Shown: positions 43,927 to 52,128 of the stretch, in pieces
Numbering within the stretch: position 1 is the first letter of the stretch
Layout of the letters: each line of letters starts with the position of its first letter
From: Protaetiibacter intestinalis
GTDB lineage: Bacteria > Actinomycetota > Actinomycetes > Actinomycetales > Microbacteriaceae
Assembly: GCF_003627075.1 (NCBI RefSeq)
Contig: NZ_CP032630.1
Span: 1,054,001 to 1,118,000 of the forward strand
DNA length: 64,000 nucleotides
Direction of reading: 5' to 3'
Notes under the pieces: generated by a model
Seen by the model: only the letters and a program-made list of their open reading frames with translations
Databases searched by the model: none
What the model was told of the DNA's origin: nothing
Made by a program: the position numbers and the translations under genes

Positions 43927-44574
43927 TCAGGCCGACGGCACCGAGCGGTAGAGCACGGGGCGCTCGCCCCAGTCCTCGAGCCGGCGCTCGAGGCCCGCGC
44001 GCACCTCGGGCCACTCGTCGACGAGCACCGAGAAGATCGCGGCGTCGCGCCACGAACCGTCGGCGCGGCGCTGGTCGCGGCGGGTGATGCCCTCGAACGA
44101 GGCGCCGATCTTCTGGATGGCGGCGCGCGAGCGCTCGTTGATCGCGTCGGCCTGCAGCTTCACCCGGCCGAAGCCGTGGTCGAACAGCAGGCCGAGCATG
44201 AGCAGCTTCGCCTCGACGTTCACCTGGGTGCCCCAGACGCGCGGGTCGTAGGCGGTCCAGCCGATGTGGGCCGACTCCTTCGCCTCGTCGAAGTCGGCCA
44301 TGCTGCTCGCGCCGACCACCTCGCCCGTGTGGGGCCCGGATGCGACGCGCACCACGAAGGTGATGCCGCGTTCGTGGGGGAAGTAGCGGGGCGCCCACTC
44401 GGCGTAGGCCGCCTCATCCGCGGGCAGACCCTCGGGGCCGCCGCCGTAGCCGCCGGCGAAGACCTCCGGATGCCCGAGCGCCCGCCACAGGGCGGGCAGG
44501 TCGGCGGGCGTGTACGGGTCGAGCCGCACATACCGCCCGACGAGGGCCGACTTCTCCGGTCGCGTCGCGGTCAC
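43927..44574 (-). CDS. GNAT family N-acetyltransferase
   Basis: 215 residues of the RimJ/RimL-like type: GRYVRLDPYTPADLPALWRALGHPEVF opens, GEVVGASSMADFDEAKESAHIGWTAYDPRVWGTQVNVEAKLLML holds the central strands and acetyl-CoA loop, and FGRVKLQADAINERSRAAIQKIGASFEGI is the typical C-terminal signature. Target unknown (protein N-terminus or small amine). GTG start with TAGAGT six bases upstream, leaderless. Confidence 0.88.
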   Translation of the reverse strand: MTATRPEKSALVGRYVRLDPYTPADLPALWRALGHPEVFAGGYGGGPEGLPADEAAYAEWAPRYFPHERGITFVVRVASGPHTGEVVGASSMADFDEAKESAHIGWTAYDPRVWGTQVNVEAKLLMLGLLFDHGFGRVKLQADAINERSRAAIQKIGASFEGITRRDQRRADGSWRDAAIFSVLVDEWPEVRAGLERRLEDWGERPVLYRSVPSA

Positions 44575-44601
44575 GCGTCCACTCTACGGATCGAGGGGTT
44601 T

Positions 44602-44640
44602 CGGCGGGGGTGGGGCCAGGCACGACACCCACCCCCGCCG
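44602..44640 (-). terminator. Terminator of the acetate-type symporter operon
   Basis: Perfect 13-base-pair stem (44602-44614 with 44628-44640) and a 13-base loop just after the symporter stop. Confidence 0.8.
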
Positions 44641-44644
44641 GGTC

Positions 44645-46258
44645 TCAATGCTGGACGGCGCCCTCAGCACCGATACCGGTCAGGGAGCGCACCTCCATCT
44701 CCGACTGCTTGGCCGCGTCCTCCGGCTCGCGCTGCGTGAGCGACGCGATCCAGCCGACCAGGAAGGCGAGCGGGATCGACACGATGCCGGGGTTGGACAG
44801 CGGCCAGATGTCGAAGTCGGCCGCCGGGATCATCGCCGTCGGGCCACCCGACACCACGGGCGAGAACACGATGAGCACGATCGACGAGATCAGGCCCGTG
44901 TACATGCTCCACAGCGCCCCGCGGGTGTTGAACTTCTTCCAGAACAGCGAGTAGACGATCGTCGGCAGGTTCGCCGCCGCCGCCACCGCGAACGCGAGCG
45001 CCACGAGGAACGCCACGTTCTGCCCGTTCGCGAGGATGCCGCCGGCGATCGCGACGAGGCCGATCACGACCACCGTGCGACGCGCCACCCGCACCTCCGA
45101 GCCCGGCTCCGCCTTGCCCTTCTTGAGCACGTTCGCGTAGATGTCATGCGCGTAGGACGCGGCGGCCGTGATCGTGAGCCCGGCGACGACCGCGAGGATC
45201 GTCGCGAACGCGATCGCCGAGATGAGTCCCAGCAGAATCGGCCCGCCGAGCTCGAACGCCAGCAGCGGGGCCGCCGAGTTCGCGCCGCCCGGAGCCGCCG
45301 CGATCACCTCCGGCCCGATCATCGCCGCCGCGCCGAAGCCCAGCACGAGGGTGAACACGTAGAAGATGCCGATGAGCCAGATGGCCCACACGACGCTGCG
45401 ACGCGCCTCCTTCGCCGTCGGCACCGTGTAGAAGCGCATGAGCACGTGCGGCAGGGCCGCCGTGCCGAGCACGAGCGCGAGGCCGAGCGACAGGAAGTCG
45501 ACGCGGGTGATGTCCGAGACGCCGTACTTGATGCCCGGGGCCAGGATGTCGGGGTTGCCCGCCGTCGCGACCGCGTGATCCAGCAGCGTCGACAGGTTGA
45601 AGCCGTTGAGCGCGAGCACCCAGATCGTCATGACGCCCGCACCCACGATGAGCAGGAACGCCTTGATGATCTGCACCCACGTGGTGCCCTTCATGCCGCC
45701 CACGAGCACGTAGACGATCATGAGGCCGCCGACCACCGCGATGACGACGCCCTGACCCACCTTGTCGGGGATGCCGAGCAGCAGCGAGACGAGGCCGCCC
45801 GCGCCCGCCATCTGGGCGAGCAGGTAGAAGAAGCACACCACGAGGGTCGTGGTGGCCGCCGCGATGCGCACCGGACGCTGCTTGAGGCGGAATGACAGCA
45901 CATCCGCCATCGTGAAGCGCCCCGTGTTGCGCAGCAGCTCGGCGACCAGCAGCAGGGCCACGAGCCACGCCACCAGGAAGCCGATCGAGTACAGGAACCC
46001 GTCGTAGCCGGTGAGGGCGATCGCGCCGCAGATGCCGAGGAAGGAGGCGGCCGACAGGTAGTCGCCCGCGATCGCGGTGCCGTTCTGCGGGCCGGAGAAG
46101 GAGCGTCCGGCGGCGTAGTAGTCGGCCGCGGTCTTGTTGTTCCGGCTGGCCCGGAACACGATGATCATCGTCACGAGCACGAAGCCGCCGAAGATGGCGA
46201 TGTTCAGCGCCGGGTTGCCGGGCGAGGCGCTCGTCTCGAGCAGCGCGGTGGGGAGCAT
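44645..46258 (-). CDS. Sodium/solute symporter of the ActP (acetate) type
   Basis: 537 residues, about 13 membrane helices. NKTAADYYAAGRSFSGPQNGTAIAGDYLSAASFLGICGAIALTGYDGFLYSIGFLVAWLVALLLVAELLRNTGRFTMADVLSFRL is the ActP/MctC-type SSF signature, and ALPHVLMRFYTVP is also conserved. Members carry acetate, pyruvate or propionate with Na+ or H+. The ATG at 46258 forms TGATG with the DUF485 stop; a GTG at 46261 is the alternative. It is expressed with DUF485, divergently from a LytS/LytTR system that may control it. Confidence 0.9.
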   Translation of the reverse strand: MLPTALLETSASPGNPALNIAIFGGFVLVTMIIVFRASRNNKTAADYYAAGRSFSGPQNGTAIAGDYLSAASFLGICGAIALTGYDGFLYSIGFLVAWLVALLLVAELLRNTGRFTMADVLSFRLKQRPVRIAAATTTLVVCFFYLLAQMAGAGGLVSLLLGIPDKVGQGVVIAVVGGLMIVYVLVGGMKGTTWVQIIKAFLLIVGAGVMTIWVLALNGFNLSTLLDHAVATAGNPDILAPGIKYGVSDITRVDFLSLGLALVLGTAALPHVLMRFYTVPTAKEARRSVVWAIWLIGIFYVFTLVLGFGAAAMIGPEVIAAAPGGANSAAPLLAFELGGPILLGLISAIAFATILAVVAGLTITAAASYAHDIYANVLKKGKAEPGSEVRVARRTVVVIGLVAIAGGILANGQNVAFLVALAFAVAAAANLPTIVYSLFWKKFNTRGALWSMYTGLISSIVLIVFSPVVSGGPTAMIPAADFDIWPLSNPGIVSIPLAFLVGWIASLTQREPEDAAKQSEMEVRSLTGIGAEGAVQH

Positions 46259-46608
46259 CACTTCACCGCCTTCCCGGCCTCGGCGTCATCCCGCAGCTCC
46301 TCGGCGAGCGGGTCGAGCTTCCGGTTGGCGTAGGAGACGTAGACCATCGTGATGATGAAGGTCGTCGCCACCTGCCCGAGCCCGATCAGCAGGCCCACGT
46401 TGACGCTTCCGAACACGGGGATAGCCATGAAGTCGGGGGCGTAGCCCGCGAGCAGCACGTAGGCGAAGTACCAGACCAGTGCGAGGGCCAGTACGGGGAA
46501 TACGAACGATCGATGCCGCTTCTTCAACTGCTGGAAGCGGTCGGATTGCTGGATGCCGGCGAAGTCGACACCCTCCTCCGTGACCGAGCTGGGGGCTTCG
46601 TCGCCCAT
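46258..46608 (-). CDS. DUF485 family membrane protein
   Basis: 116 residues with two membrane helices (FVFPVLALALVWYFAYVLLAGYAPDFM and VNVGLLIGLGQVATTFIITMVYVSYANRKLDPLA), the DUF485 pattern of proteins encoded with ActP-type symporters (like YjcH). Its probable role is as a small subunit of the transporter. Of two adjacent ATG codons the second (46608) has the better distance to GAGGAG. Confidence 0.9.
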   Translation of the reverse strand: MGDEAPSSVTEEGVDFAGIQQSDRFQQLKKRHRSFVFPVLALALVWYFAYVLLAGYAPDFMAIPVFGSVNVGLLIGLGQVATTFIITMVYVSYANRKLDPLAEELRDDAEAGKAVK

Positions 46609-46784
46609 CATCTCTCCTCATCCCGGGCACGCTCCGTTGCGCACCCGTCTCGACGTGATTGCGGAACACTCTGGGGGTTGCGTCCCGGTGACGCGCGGCG
46701 ACACCGCTCGTCGTCGCCGGGCGGCGGTCCGCGTGCGACGAACGGCGCTGTGCCGACGACGAGCGACCGCTTATCGTGGGTCGC

Positions 46785-47978
46785 ATGGCCGAGTCGCTGA
46801 CGAGCGGCCTCGCGATCGCCGTGGCCGTGGCGCTGCTGGCGGTGGCGGGGTATCTGCTGGCGCGCCGTTTCGCGCGGGGGCCGCGCGAACTCGGCACCGA
46901 GGCCGAGCGCACCCGGTTCACGACCCTGCACCTCGCCACCCGCGCCGCCGAGCACCTGCGGGCCGGCCTCGAGGGCGGCGACACGGTGCGCGCCGCGCGC
47001 GACCTGCGGGCCATGCTCGACTGCGACGCGCTCGCCCTCTCCGGTGCGGATGGCGTGCTCGCCGTCGACGGACCGGCCGCGCTCCGCGAGGTGGCCGAGG
47101 GGGTCGTGCGCGCCCACTCCGGGCTCCGGCCGCAGCTGCACCGCGCCGCCGCCGGTCAGGGGCGGGAGGCGCTCGACGCGGTGTCCGCGCCCATCCTGCG
47201 CAGCGGCATCCGGGCCGGCACGCTCGTCGCCTTCGCCCGCGGGGCGCGGCCCGGCCTCGTGCGGGCGACGGGTGAGGCGGCGCGCTGGGTGTCGACCCAG
47301 CTCGAGCTCGCCGAGCTCGACGCCTCCCGCGCCGCGCTCGCCGAGGCCGAGGTGAAGGCGCTGCGGGCGCAGATCAGCCCGCACTTCATCTACAACGCGC
47401 TCACCGCGATCGCCTCGTTCATCCACACCGACCCGGCGAAGGCGCGCGAGCTTGTCGTCGAGTTCGCCGACTTCACGCGCTACAGCTTCCGCCGCCACGG
47501 CGACTTCACGACCGTCGCCGAGGAGCTGCGCAGCGTCGACGGCTACCTGCGGCTGGAGCGCGCCCGCTTCGGCGACCGGCTCGAGGTGACGCTGCAGATC
47601 GCGCCCGAGCTGCTCGCCACGATCATCCCGTTCCTCTCCGTGCAGCCGCTCGTCGAGAACGCCGTCCGCCACGGCCTCGAGTCGGCGGAGCGCGGCGGCC
47701 GGGTCACCATCACGGCGACGGATGCGGGCAGCTGCGCCCTCATCACGGTCGAGGACGACGGGGTCGGCATCGACCCGGAGCTCGCGCGGGCGGTGCTCGC
47801 CGGACGTGCCGGGGGCGAGCACGTCGGGCTGCGCAACGTCGACACGCGCCTGCGGCAGGTGTACGGCGACGACTTCGGGCTCGTCGTCGAGACGAACGTC
47901 GGCGCGGGCACCCTCGTCACCATGCGGGTGCCGAAATCGCAGCCGCTGCGCGCGGGAGAGGAGCGGCTCGCCGGATGA
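46785..47978 (+). CDS. LytS/YpdA-type sensor histidine kinase
   Basis: 397 residues. One N-terminal membrane helix (GLAIAVAVALLAVAGYLLARRF), a GAF-like sensory domain (about 40-180), then the His_kinase region LRAQISPHFIYNALTAIASFIHTDP with phospho-His200, and an ATPase domain (PFLSVQPLVENAVRHGLE, EDDGVGIDPE, GLRNVDTRLRQVYG). TATCGT lies seven bases before the ATG at 46785, giving a leaderless start. Related systems (BtsS, YpdA) sense pyruvate. Here the kinase sits between two SSF symporter operons, so a carboxylate signal is likely. Confidence 0.92.
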   Translation: MAESLTSGLAIAVAVALLAVAGYLLARRFARGPRELGTEAERTRFTTLHLATRAAEHLRAGLEGGDTVRAARDLRAMLDCDALALSGADGVLAVDGPAALREVAEGVVRAHSGLRPQLHRAAAGQGREALDAVSAPILRSGIRAGTLVAFARGARPGLVRATGEAARWVSTQLELAELDASRAALAEAEVKALRAQISPHFIYNALTAIASFIHTDPAKARELVVEFADFTRYSFRRHGDFTTVAEELRSVDGYLRLERARFGDRLEVTLQIAPELLATIIPFLSVQPLVENAVRHGLESAERGGRVTITATDAGSCALITVEDDGVGIDPELARAVLAGRAGGEHVGLRNVDTRLRQVYGDDFGLVVETNVGAGTLVTMRVPKSQPLRAGEERLAG

Positions 47979-48724
47979 CCGAGACCCGCAGCATCAGCGT
48001 GCTCATCGCCGACGACGAGCCGCCCGCTCTCGACGAGCTCGCCTACCTGCTCGGCCAGGATCCGCGGATCGCCGCCGTGCACCGCGCCGCATCCGGTGCC
48101 GAGGCGGTGCGGCTGCTCTCGGAGCGCACCGTCGACGCCGCGTTCCTCGACATCCACATGCCGGGGCTCTCCGGCTTCGACCTCGCCCGCGCCCTCGGTC
48201 GCTTCGAGCACCGCCCCGCGCTCGTCTTCGTGACCGCCGACGAGGACCAGGCGCTCGAGGCCTTCGAGTTCGCCGCCGTCGACTACCTGCTGAAGCCCGT
48301 GCGCGCCGAACGGCTCACCCGCACCCTCGACCGCGTGCTCGACGGGATGCGGGCCGCGCCCGTCACGGGACCGGTGCAGCGCCCCGAGCTGGTCGCCGTG
48401 ACCCTCGGCGCCACGACCCGCATGATCCGCCGCGACGACGTGCGCTACGTGCAGGCGCAGGGCGACTACGCGCGGCTGCACACCGAGGAGTCCAGCTACC
48501 TCGTACGCATCCCGCTCAGCGACCTGGAGAGGCAGTGGGCGGATGCCGGGTTCCTGCGGGTGCACCGCTCCTACCTCGTGCAGCTCGACCACGTGACCCG
48601 GCTGCGCGGCGGCGCGGGCCACGCGACCGTCACCATCGGCGCCGTCGAGCTGCCGGTCTCCCGCCGGCTGCAGCCGGCGCTGCGGGAGGCGCTCGACGCC
48701 CGCCGGCTGCGAGCCGGCACGTGA
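47975..48724 (+). CDS. LytTR-type response regulator
   Basis: 249 residues: receiver domain (VLIADDEPPALDELAYLL, phospho-Asp59 in AAFLDIHMPGLSGFDLA, FVTADEDQALEAFEFAAVDYLLKPV) and a C-terminal LytTR DNA-binding domain (VRYVQAQGDYARLHT, LVRIPLSDLERQW, FLRVHRSYLVQLDHVTRL). Its start overlaps the kinase stop (ATGA). Probable targets are the neighbouring symporter operons. Confidence 0.93.
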   Translation: MTETRSISVLIADDEPPALDELAYLLGQDPRIAAVHRAASGAEAVRLLSERTVDAAFLDIHMPGLSGFDLARALGRFEHRPALVFVTADEDQALEAFEFAAVDYLLKPVRAERLTRTLDRVLDGMRAAPVTGPVQRPELVAVTLGATTRMIRRDDVRYVQAQGDYARLHTEESSYLVRIPLSDLERQWADAGFLRVHRSYLVQLDHVTRLRGGAGHATVTIGAVELPVSRRLQPALREALDARRLRAGT

Positions 48725-49083
48725 GCGAGGCGCCCCGCCCGCAGCGTGTGCGGGTCACCGCCCCCCGCGCCGAAGAGCTCGGGCGCGCGGCATCCGGACC
48801 GGGCCTCGGCGACCCGGGGGCGCTCTACATCCGCTCCCTCATCCGCTCGCAGCTGCGGCTCGCGATCGTCTGCGCCGTCGCGTTCATCGTCGTGCTCGTC
48901 GCCGTGCCGCTCGTGTTCGTGCTCGTGCCGGGGCTGGATGCGGCGAGCGTCGGCGGCGTGCCCGTCTCGTGGATCGTGCTCGGCGCGGGGCTGTTCCCCG
49001 TGCTCATCGCCATCGCCGCGCTCTTCGTGCGCACCTCCGCCCGCAACGAGTCCCGCTACCGCTCGCTCGCGGACGACGCATGA
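48721..49083 (+). CDS. Small two-helix membrane protein of the symporter operon
   Basis: 120 residues: a cytoplasmic start with Pro/Arg, then two helices (LRLAIVCAVAFIVVLVAVPLVFVLVPG and VSWIVLGAGLFPVLIAIAALFV). In position and shape it parallels DUF485 in the facing operon and may be the equivalent subunit for the second symporter. GTG start overlapping the response regulator stop; stop overlapping the symporter start. Confidence 0.8.
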   Translation: MSEAPRPQRVRVTAPRAEELGRAASGPGLGDPGALYIRSLIRSQLRLAIVCAVAFIVVLVAVPLVFVLVPGLDAASVGGVPVSWIVLGAGLFPVLIAIAALFVRTSARNESRYRSLADDA

Positions 49084-50522
49084 GCCCGGGCATCGGATAC
49101 GGCTCCATCGCGGCCGTCACGCTCGTGACGGTGCTCATCGGCTTCTTCGCCGTGCGCATCTCGCGCACCACCTCCGACTTCTACGTCGCGTCCCGCACCG
49201 TGCGGCCGTGGTGGAACGCCTCCGCGATCGGCGGCGAGTACCTCTCGGCGGCGAGCGTGCTCGGGGTCGCCGGCCTCGTGCTGCTGCAGGGCGAGGCGGC
49301 GCTGTGGTTCCCCCTCGGCTACACCGCCGGCTACCTCATGCTGCTGCTGTTCGTGGCCGCCCCGCTGCGGCGCTCGGGGGCGTACACGGTGCCCGACTTC
49401 ACCGAGGCGCGGCTCGAGTCGCGCCTCGCGCGGCGGGTGACCTCGGTGCTCGTCATCGTCATCGGGTGGCTGTACATCGTGCCGCAGCTGCAGGGGGCGG
49501 CCCTCACCGTCGGCATCACGACGGGCCTGCCACGCTGGGTGGGGGCCGTCGCCGTCGCCCTCATCGTCGGGGTGGTCGTGGCGGCGGGCGGCATGCGCTC
49601 CATCACCTTCGTGCAGGCGTTCCAGTACTGGCTCAAGCTCACCGCCGTCGCGGCACCCGTGGTCTTCGTGCTGCTGCTGCAGCCCGGCATCCGGGCGGAT
49701 GCGGAGGCCGTCGCCGCCGCCTTCCCGCCGTTCAGCGTCGGCGGCCCCGGCGAGGTGTACCGCGCCGTGTCGCTGCTCGTCGCCCTGCTGCTCGGCACCC
49801 TCGGACTGCCGCACGTGCTCGTGCGGTTCTACACCAACCCCGACGGCCCGGCCGCCCGGCGCACCACCCTCATCGTGCTGTGCCTGCTGAGCGCGTTCTA
49901 CCTCTTCCCCGTGGCCATCGGGATGCTGGGGCGCGTGTTCCTGCCCGAGCTCGCCGAGGGAGACCCGGATGCGCTCCTCCTGCTGCTGCCGTCGCGCGTG
50001 CTGCCGTCGCCCTACGCGGAGGCGGTGACCGCCCTCGTCATCGCGGGCGCGTTCGGGGCGTTCCTGTCGACCTCCTCCGGGCTCGTCGTGTCGCTCGCCG
50101 GCGTCGTCTCGCAGGAGCTGTTCGCCGGCTCGGTGCGCGGATTCCGGATCGCCGCCGTCGGGTCCGTCGCCGTGCCGCTCGTCGTCGCCGGGATCACCGA
50201 GTCGGCGGGGCTCGCCGGCTCGGTCGGGCTCGTGTTCGCCTTCACCGCCTCCACCCTCTGCCCCGTGCTGCTGCTCGGCATCTGGTGGCGGGGGCTCACC
50301 GCCCGCGGCGCCGTCGCCGGGATGGCGACGGGTGCGGTCGCCTGCGGCACCGCCATCCTCGTCGGGCCGCTCGTGCCCGGCCTCGTGCTGCTCGAGCAGC
50401 CCGCCGCGTGGACGGTGCCGCTCGCGACCCTCACCATGGTGCTCGTCTCGCGCCTCGACCGCCGCCGCATCCCGCGCGGTGTCGACCGCACCCTCGCCCT
50501 GCTGCACCTGCCCGAGCGGTGA
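49080..50522 (+). CDS. Sodium/solute symporter (SSF family), second copy
   Basis: 480 residues, about 13 membrane helices. RTTSDFYVASRTVRPWWNASAIGGEYLSAASVLGVAGLVLLQGEAALWFPLGYTAGYLMLLLFVAAPLRRSGAYTVPDFTEARL aligns with the ActP-type region of the gene at 44645, and LPHVLVRFYTNPDGPAARRT is shared. It is shorter than ActP and so a different subgroup. It is the last gene of a four-gene coupled operon with the two-component system. Carboxylate uptake is inferred. Confidence 0.9.
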   Translation: MSPGIGYGSIAAVTLVTVLIGFFAVRISRTTSDFYVASRTVRPWWNASAIGGEYLSAASVLGVAGLVLLQGEAALWFPLGYTAGYLMLLLFVAAPLRRSGAYTVPDFTEARLESRLARRVTSVLVIVIGWLYIVPQLQGAALTVGITTGLPRWVGAVAVALIVGVVVAAGGMRSITFVQAFQYWLKLTAVAAPVVFVLLLQPGIRADAEAVAAAFPPFSVGGPGEVYRAVSLLVALLLGTLGLPHVLVRFYTNPDGPAARRTTLIVLCLLSAFYLFPVAIGMLGRVFLPELAEGDPDALLLLLPSRVLPSPYAEAVTALVIAGAFGAFLSTSSGLVVSLAGVVSQELFAGSVRGFRIAAVGSVAVPLVVAGITESAGLAGSVGLVFAFTASTLCPVLLLGIWWRGLTARGAVAGMATGAVACGTAILVGPLVPGLVLLEQPAAWTVPLATLTMVLVSRLDRRRIPRGVDRTLALLHLPER

Positions 50523-50552
50523 GACACCGTGCGTCGGGCGCCACCCCTCCCG

Positions 50553-50628
50553 CTGGTTGAGTGCCGCGCGCCGGGCGTCACCCTCCCGCTGGTTGAGTGC
50601 CGCGCGAAGCGCGGTGTATCGAAACCAG
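50553..50628. repeat. Dispersed palindrome (GGTTGAGTGCC family) with partial direct duplicate
   Basis: The complete element is at 50589-50628 (CTGGTTGAGTGCCGCGCG ... GGTGTATCGAAACCAG). A partial copy of its left half lies at 50553-50570 as part of a 26-base direct repeat with a 36-base period. Confidence 0.85.
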
Positions 50629-50659
50629 CGAAGGCGCCCCTCGACGGGGCGCCTTCGCT
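50627..50659. terminator. Bidirectional terminator between symporter operon and purA
   Basis: A perfect 14-base-pair stem (50627-50640 with 50646-50659) and a five-base loop. It is directly joined to the palindrome at 50589-50628. Confidence 0.8.
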
Positions 50660-50688
50660 CGGTGAGGCCTCTGCATCCACGCCTGCAT

Positions 50689-50725
50689 GGGTTTCGATAC
50701 GCCCGCTGCGCGGGCTACTCAACCC
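50689..50725. repeat. Dispersed palindrome, best-preserved copy
   Basis: GGGTTTCGATACGCCCGC and GCGGGCTACTCAACCC form an almost perfect hairpin around TGC. Same family as 1538, 10311, 10402 and 50589. Confidence 0.88.
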
Positions 50726-50738
50726 GCAGAGGGGTGGC

Positions 50739-52022
50739 TCAGAGCAGGTCGTGCCTCACGACGATCGCGTCGCGGCCGGGGCCGACGCCGATCGCCGACA
50801 TGCGCGAGCCGGACATCTGCTCGAGGGCGAGCACGTAGTCCTGCGCGGCCTTCGGCAGCTCGGCGAAGCTGCGGACGCCGGTGATGTCCTCCGACCAGCC
50901 GGGGAGCTCCTCGTAGATGGGCTTCGCGTGGTGGAAGTCGGTCTGGCTCACGGGCACCTCGTCGACGCGCACACCGTCGACGTCGTAGGCGACGCAGACG
51001 GGGATGCGCTCGAGGCCGGTGAGCACGTCGAGCTTGGTGAGCACGAAGTCGGTGACGCCGTTGATGCGGGCCGCGTAGCGAGCGATGGGTGCGTCGTACC
51101 AGCCGGTGCGGCGCGGGCGGCCGGTGGTGGTGCCGAACTCGAAGCCGGCCGAGCGCAGGAACTCGCCCGACTCGTCGAACAGCTCGGTGGGGAACGGCCC
51201 CGAGCCGACGCGGGTCGTGTAGGCCTTCACGACGGCGATGACGCGGTCGAAGCGGTTGGGGGCGACGCCCGAGCCGGTGGCGGCGCCGCCGGAGGTGGCG
51301 TTCGAGGAGGTGACGAAGGGGTAGGTGCCGTGGTCGACGTCGAGCATGGTGGCCTGGCCGCCCTCGAAGAGCACCGTCTTGCCGGCGTCGAGGGCGCGGT
51401 TCAGCTCGAGCGCGGTGTCGACCACCATGGGCCGCAGCCGCTCGACGTACGACAGCAGGTCGTCGACGACCTCGGAGGCCTCGATGGCGCGGCGGTTGTA
51501 GACCTTCAGCAGCAGGTGGTTCTTCTGGTCGAGGGCGCCCTCCACCTTCTGCCGCAGGATGTTCTCGTCGAAGAGGTCCTGCATCCGGATGCCGACCCGG
51601 TTGATCTTGTCGGCGTATGCGGGGCCGATGCCGCGGCCGGTGGTGCCGATCTGACGCTTGCCGAGGAAGCGCTCGGTGACCTTGTCGAGGGTGCGGTGGT
51701 ACTGCGTGATGACGTGCGCGTTGGCCGAGATGAGCAGCCGCGACACGTCCACCCCGCGGGCGCCGAGCGCCTCCAGCTCGCTGAACAGCACCTCGATGTC
51801 GACGACGACGCCGTTGGCGATGACGGGGGTGACGCCGGGGCTCAGGATGCCGGAGGGCAGCAGGTGCAGGGCGTACTTCTGGTCGCCCACGACGACCGTG
51901 TGGCCGGCGTTGTTGCCGCCGTTGAACTTGACCACGTAGTCGACGCGGTCGCCGAGCAGGTCGGTCGCCTTGCCCTTGCCTTCATCGCCCCACTGGGCGC
52001 CGATGAGCACGATCGCGGGCAT
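50739..52022 (-). CDS. purA: Adenylosuccinate synthetase
   Basis: 427 residues. PurA joins IMP and aspartate with GTP on the way to AMP. Seen: [24 protein letters not shown] (catalytic Asp, P-loop-like GDEGKGK), NNAGHTVV with the catalytic His, [37 protein letters not shown] and [20 protein letters not shown]. Full length and well conserved. The GGGAGAAG site supports the ATG. It is divergent from the eccD gene. Confidence 0.97.
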   Translation of the reverse strand: MPAIVLIGAQWGDEGKGKATDLLGDRVDYVVKFNGGNNAGHTVVVGDQKYALHLLPSGILSPGVTPVIANGVVVDIEVLFSELEALGARGVDVSRLLISANAHVITQYHRTLDKVTERFLGKRQIGTTGRGIGPAYADKINRVGIRMQDLFDENILRQKVEGALDQKNHLLLKVYNRRAIEASEVVDDLLSYVERLRPMVVDTALELNRALDAGKTVLFEGGQATMLDVDHGTYPFVTSSNATSGGAATGSGVAPNRFDRVIAVVKAYTTRVGSGPFPTELFDESGEFLRSAGFEFGTTTGRPRRTGWYDAPIARYAARINGVTDFVLTKLDVLTGLERIPVCVAYDVDGVRVDEVPVSQTDFHHAKPIYEELPGWSEDITGVRSFAELPKAAQDYVLALEQMSGSRMSAIGVGPGRDAIVVRHDLL

Positions 52023-52128
52023 AGCTCTTCTCCCTAGGTTCGACGGGGGATTACACCCCAGCCTATCGGAACGAACCCCGTGATCCTGGGCCTATCTCAC
52101 GTGGGGCCGCGTCACTAGGATGACCGAC

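Noticed and set aside
50553-50725. Attachment sites of a genomic island
   Set aside because: The repeats also occur at 1538 and 10311-10439, and there is no integrase, tRNA or island-type gene between copies.
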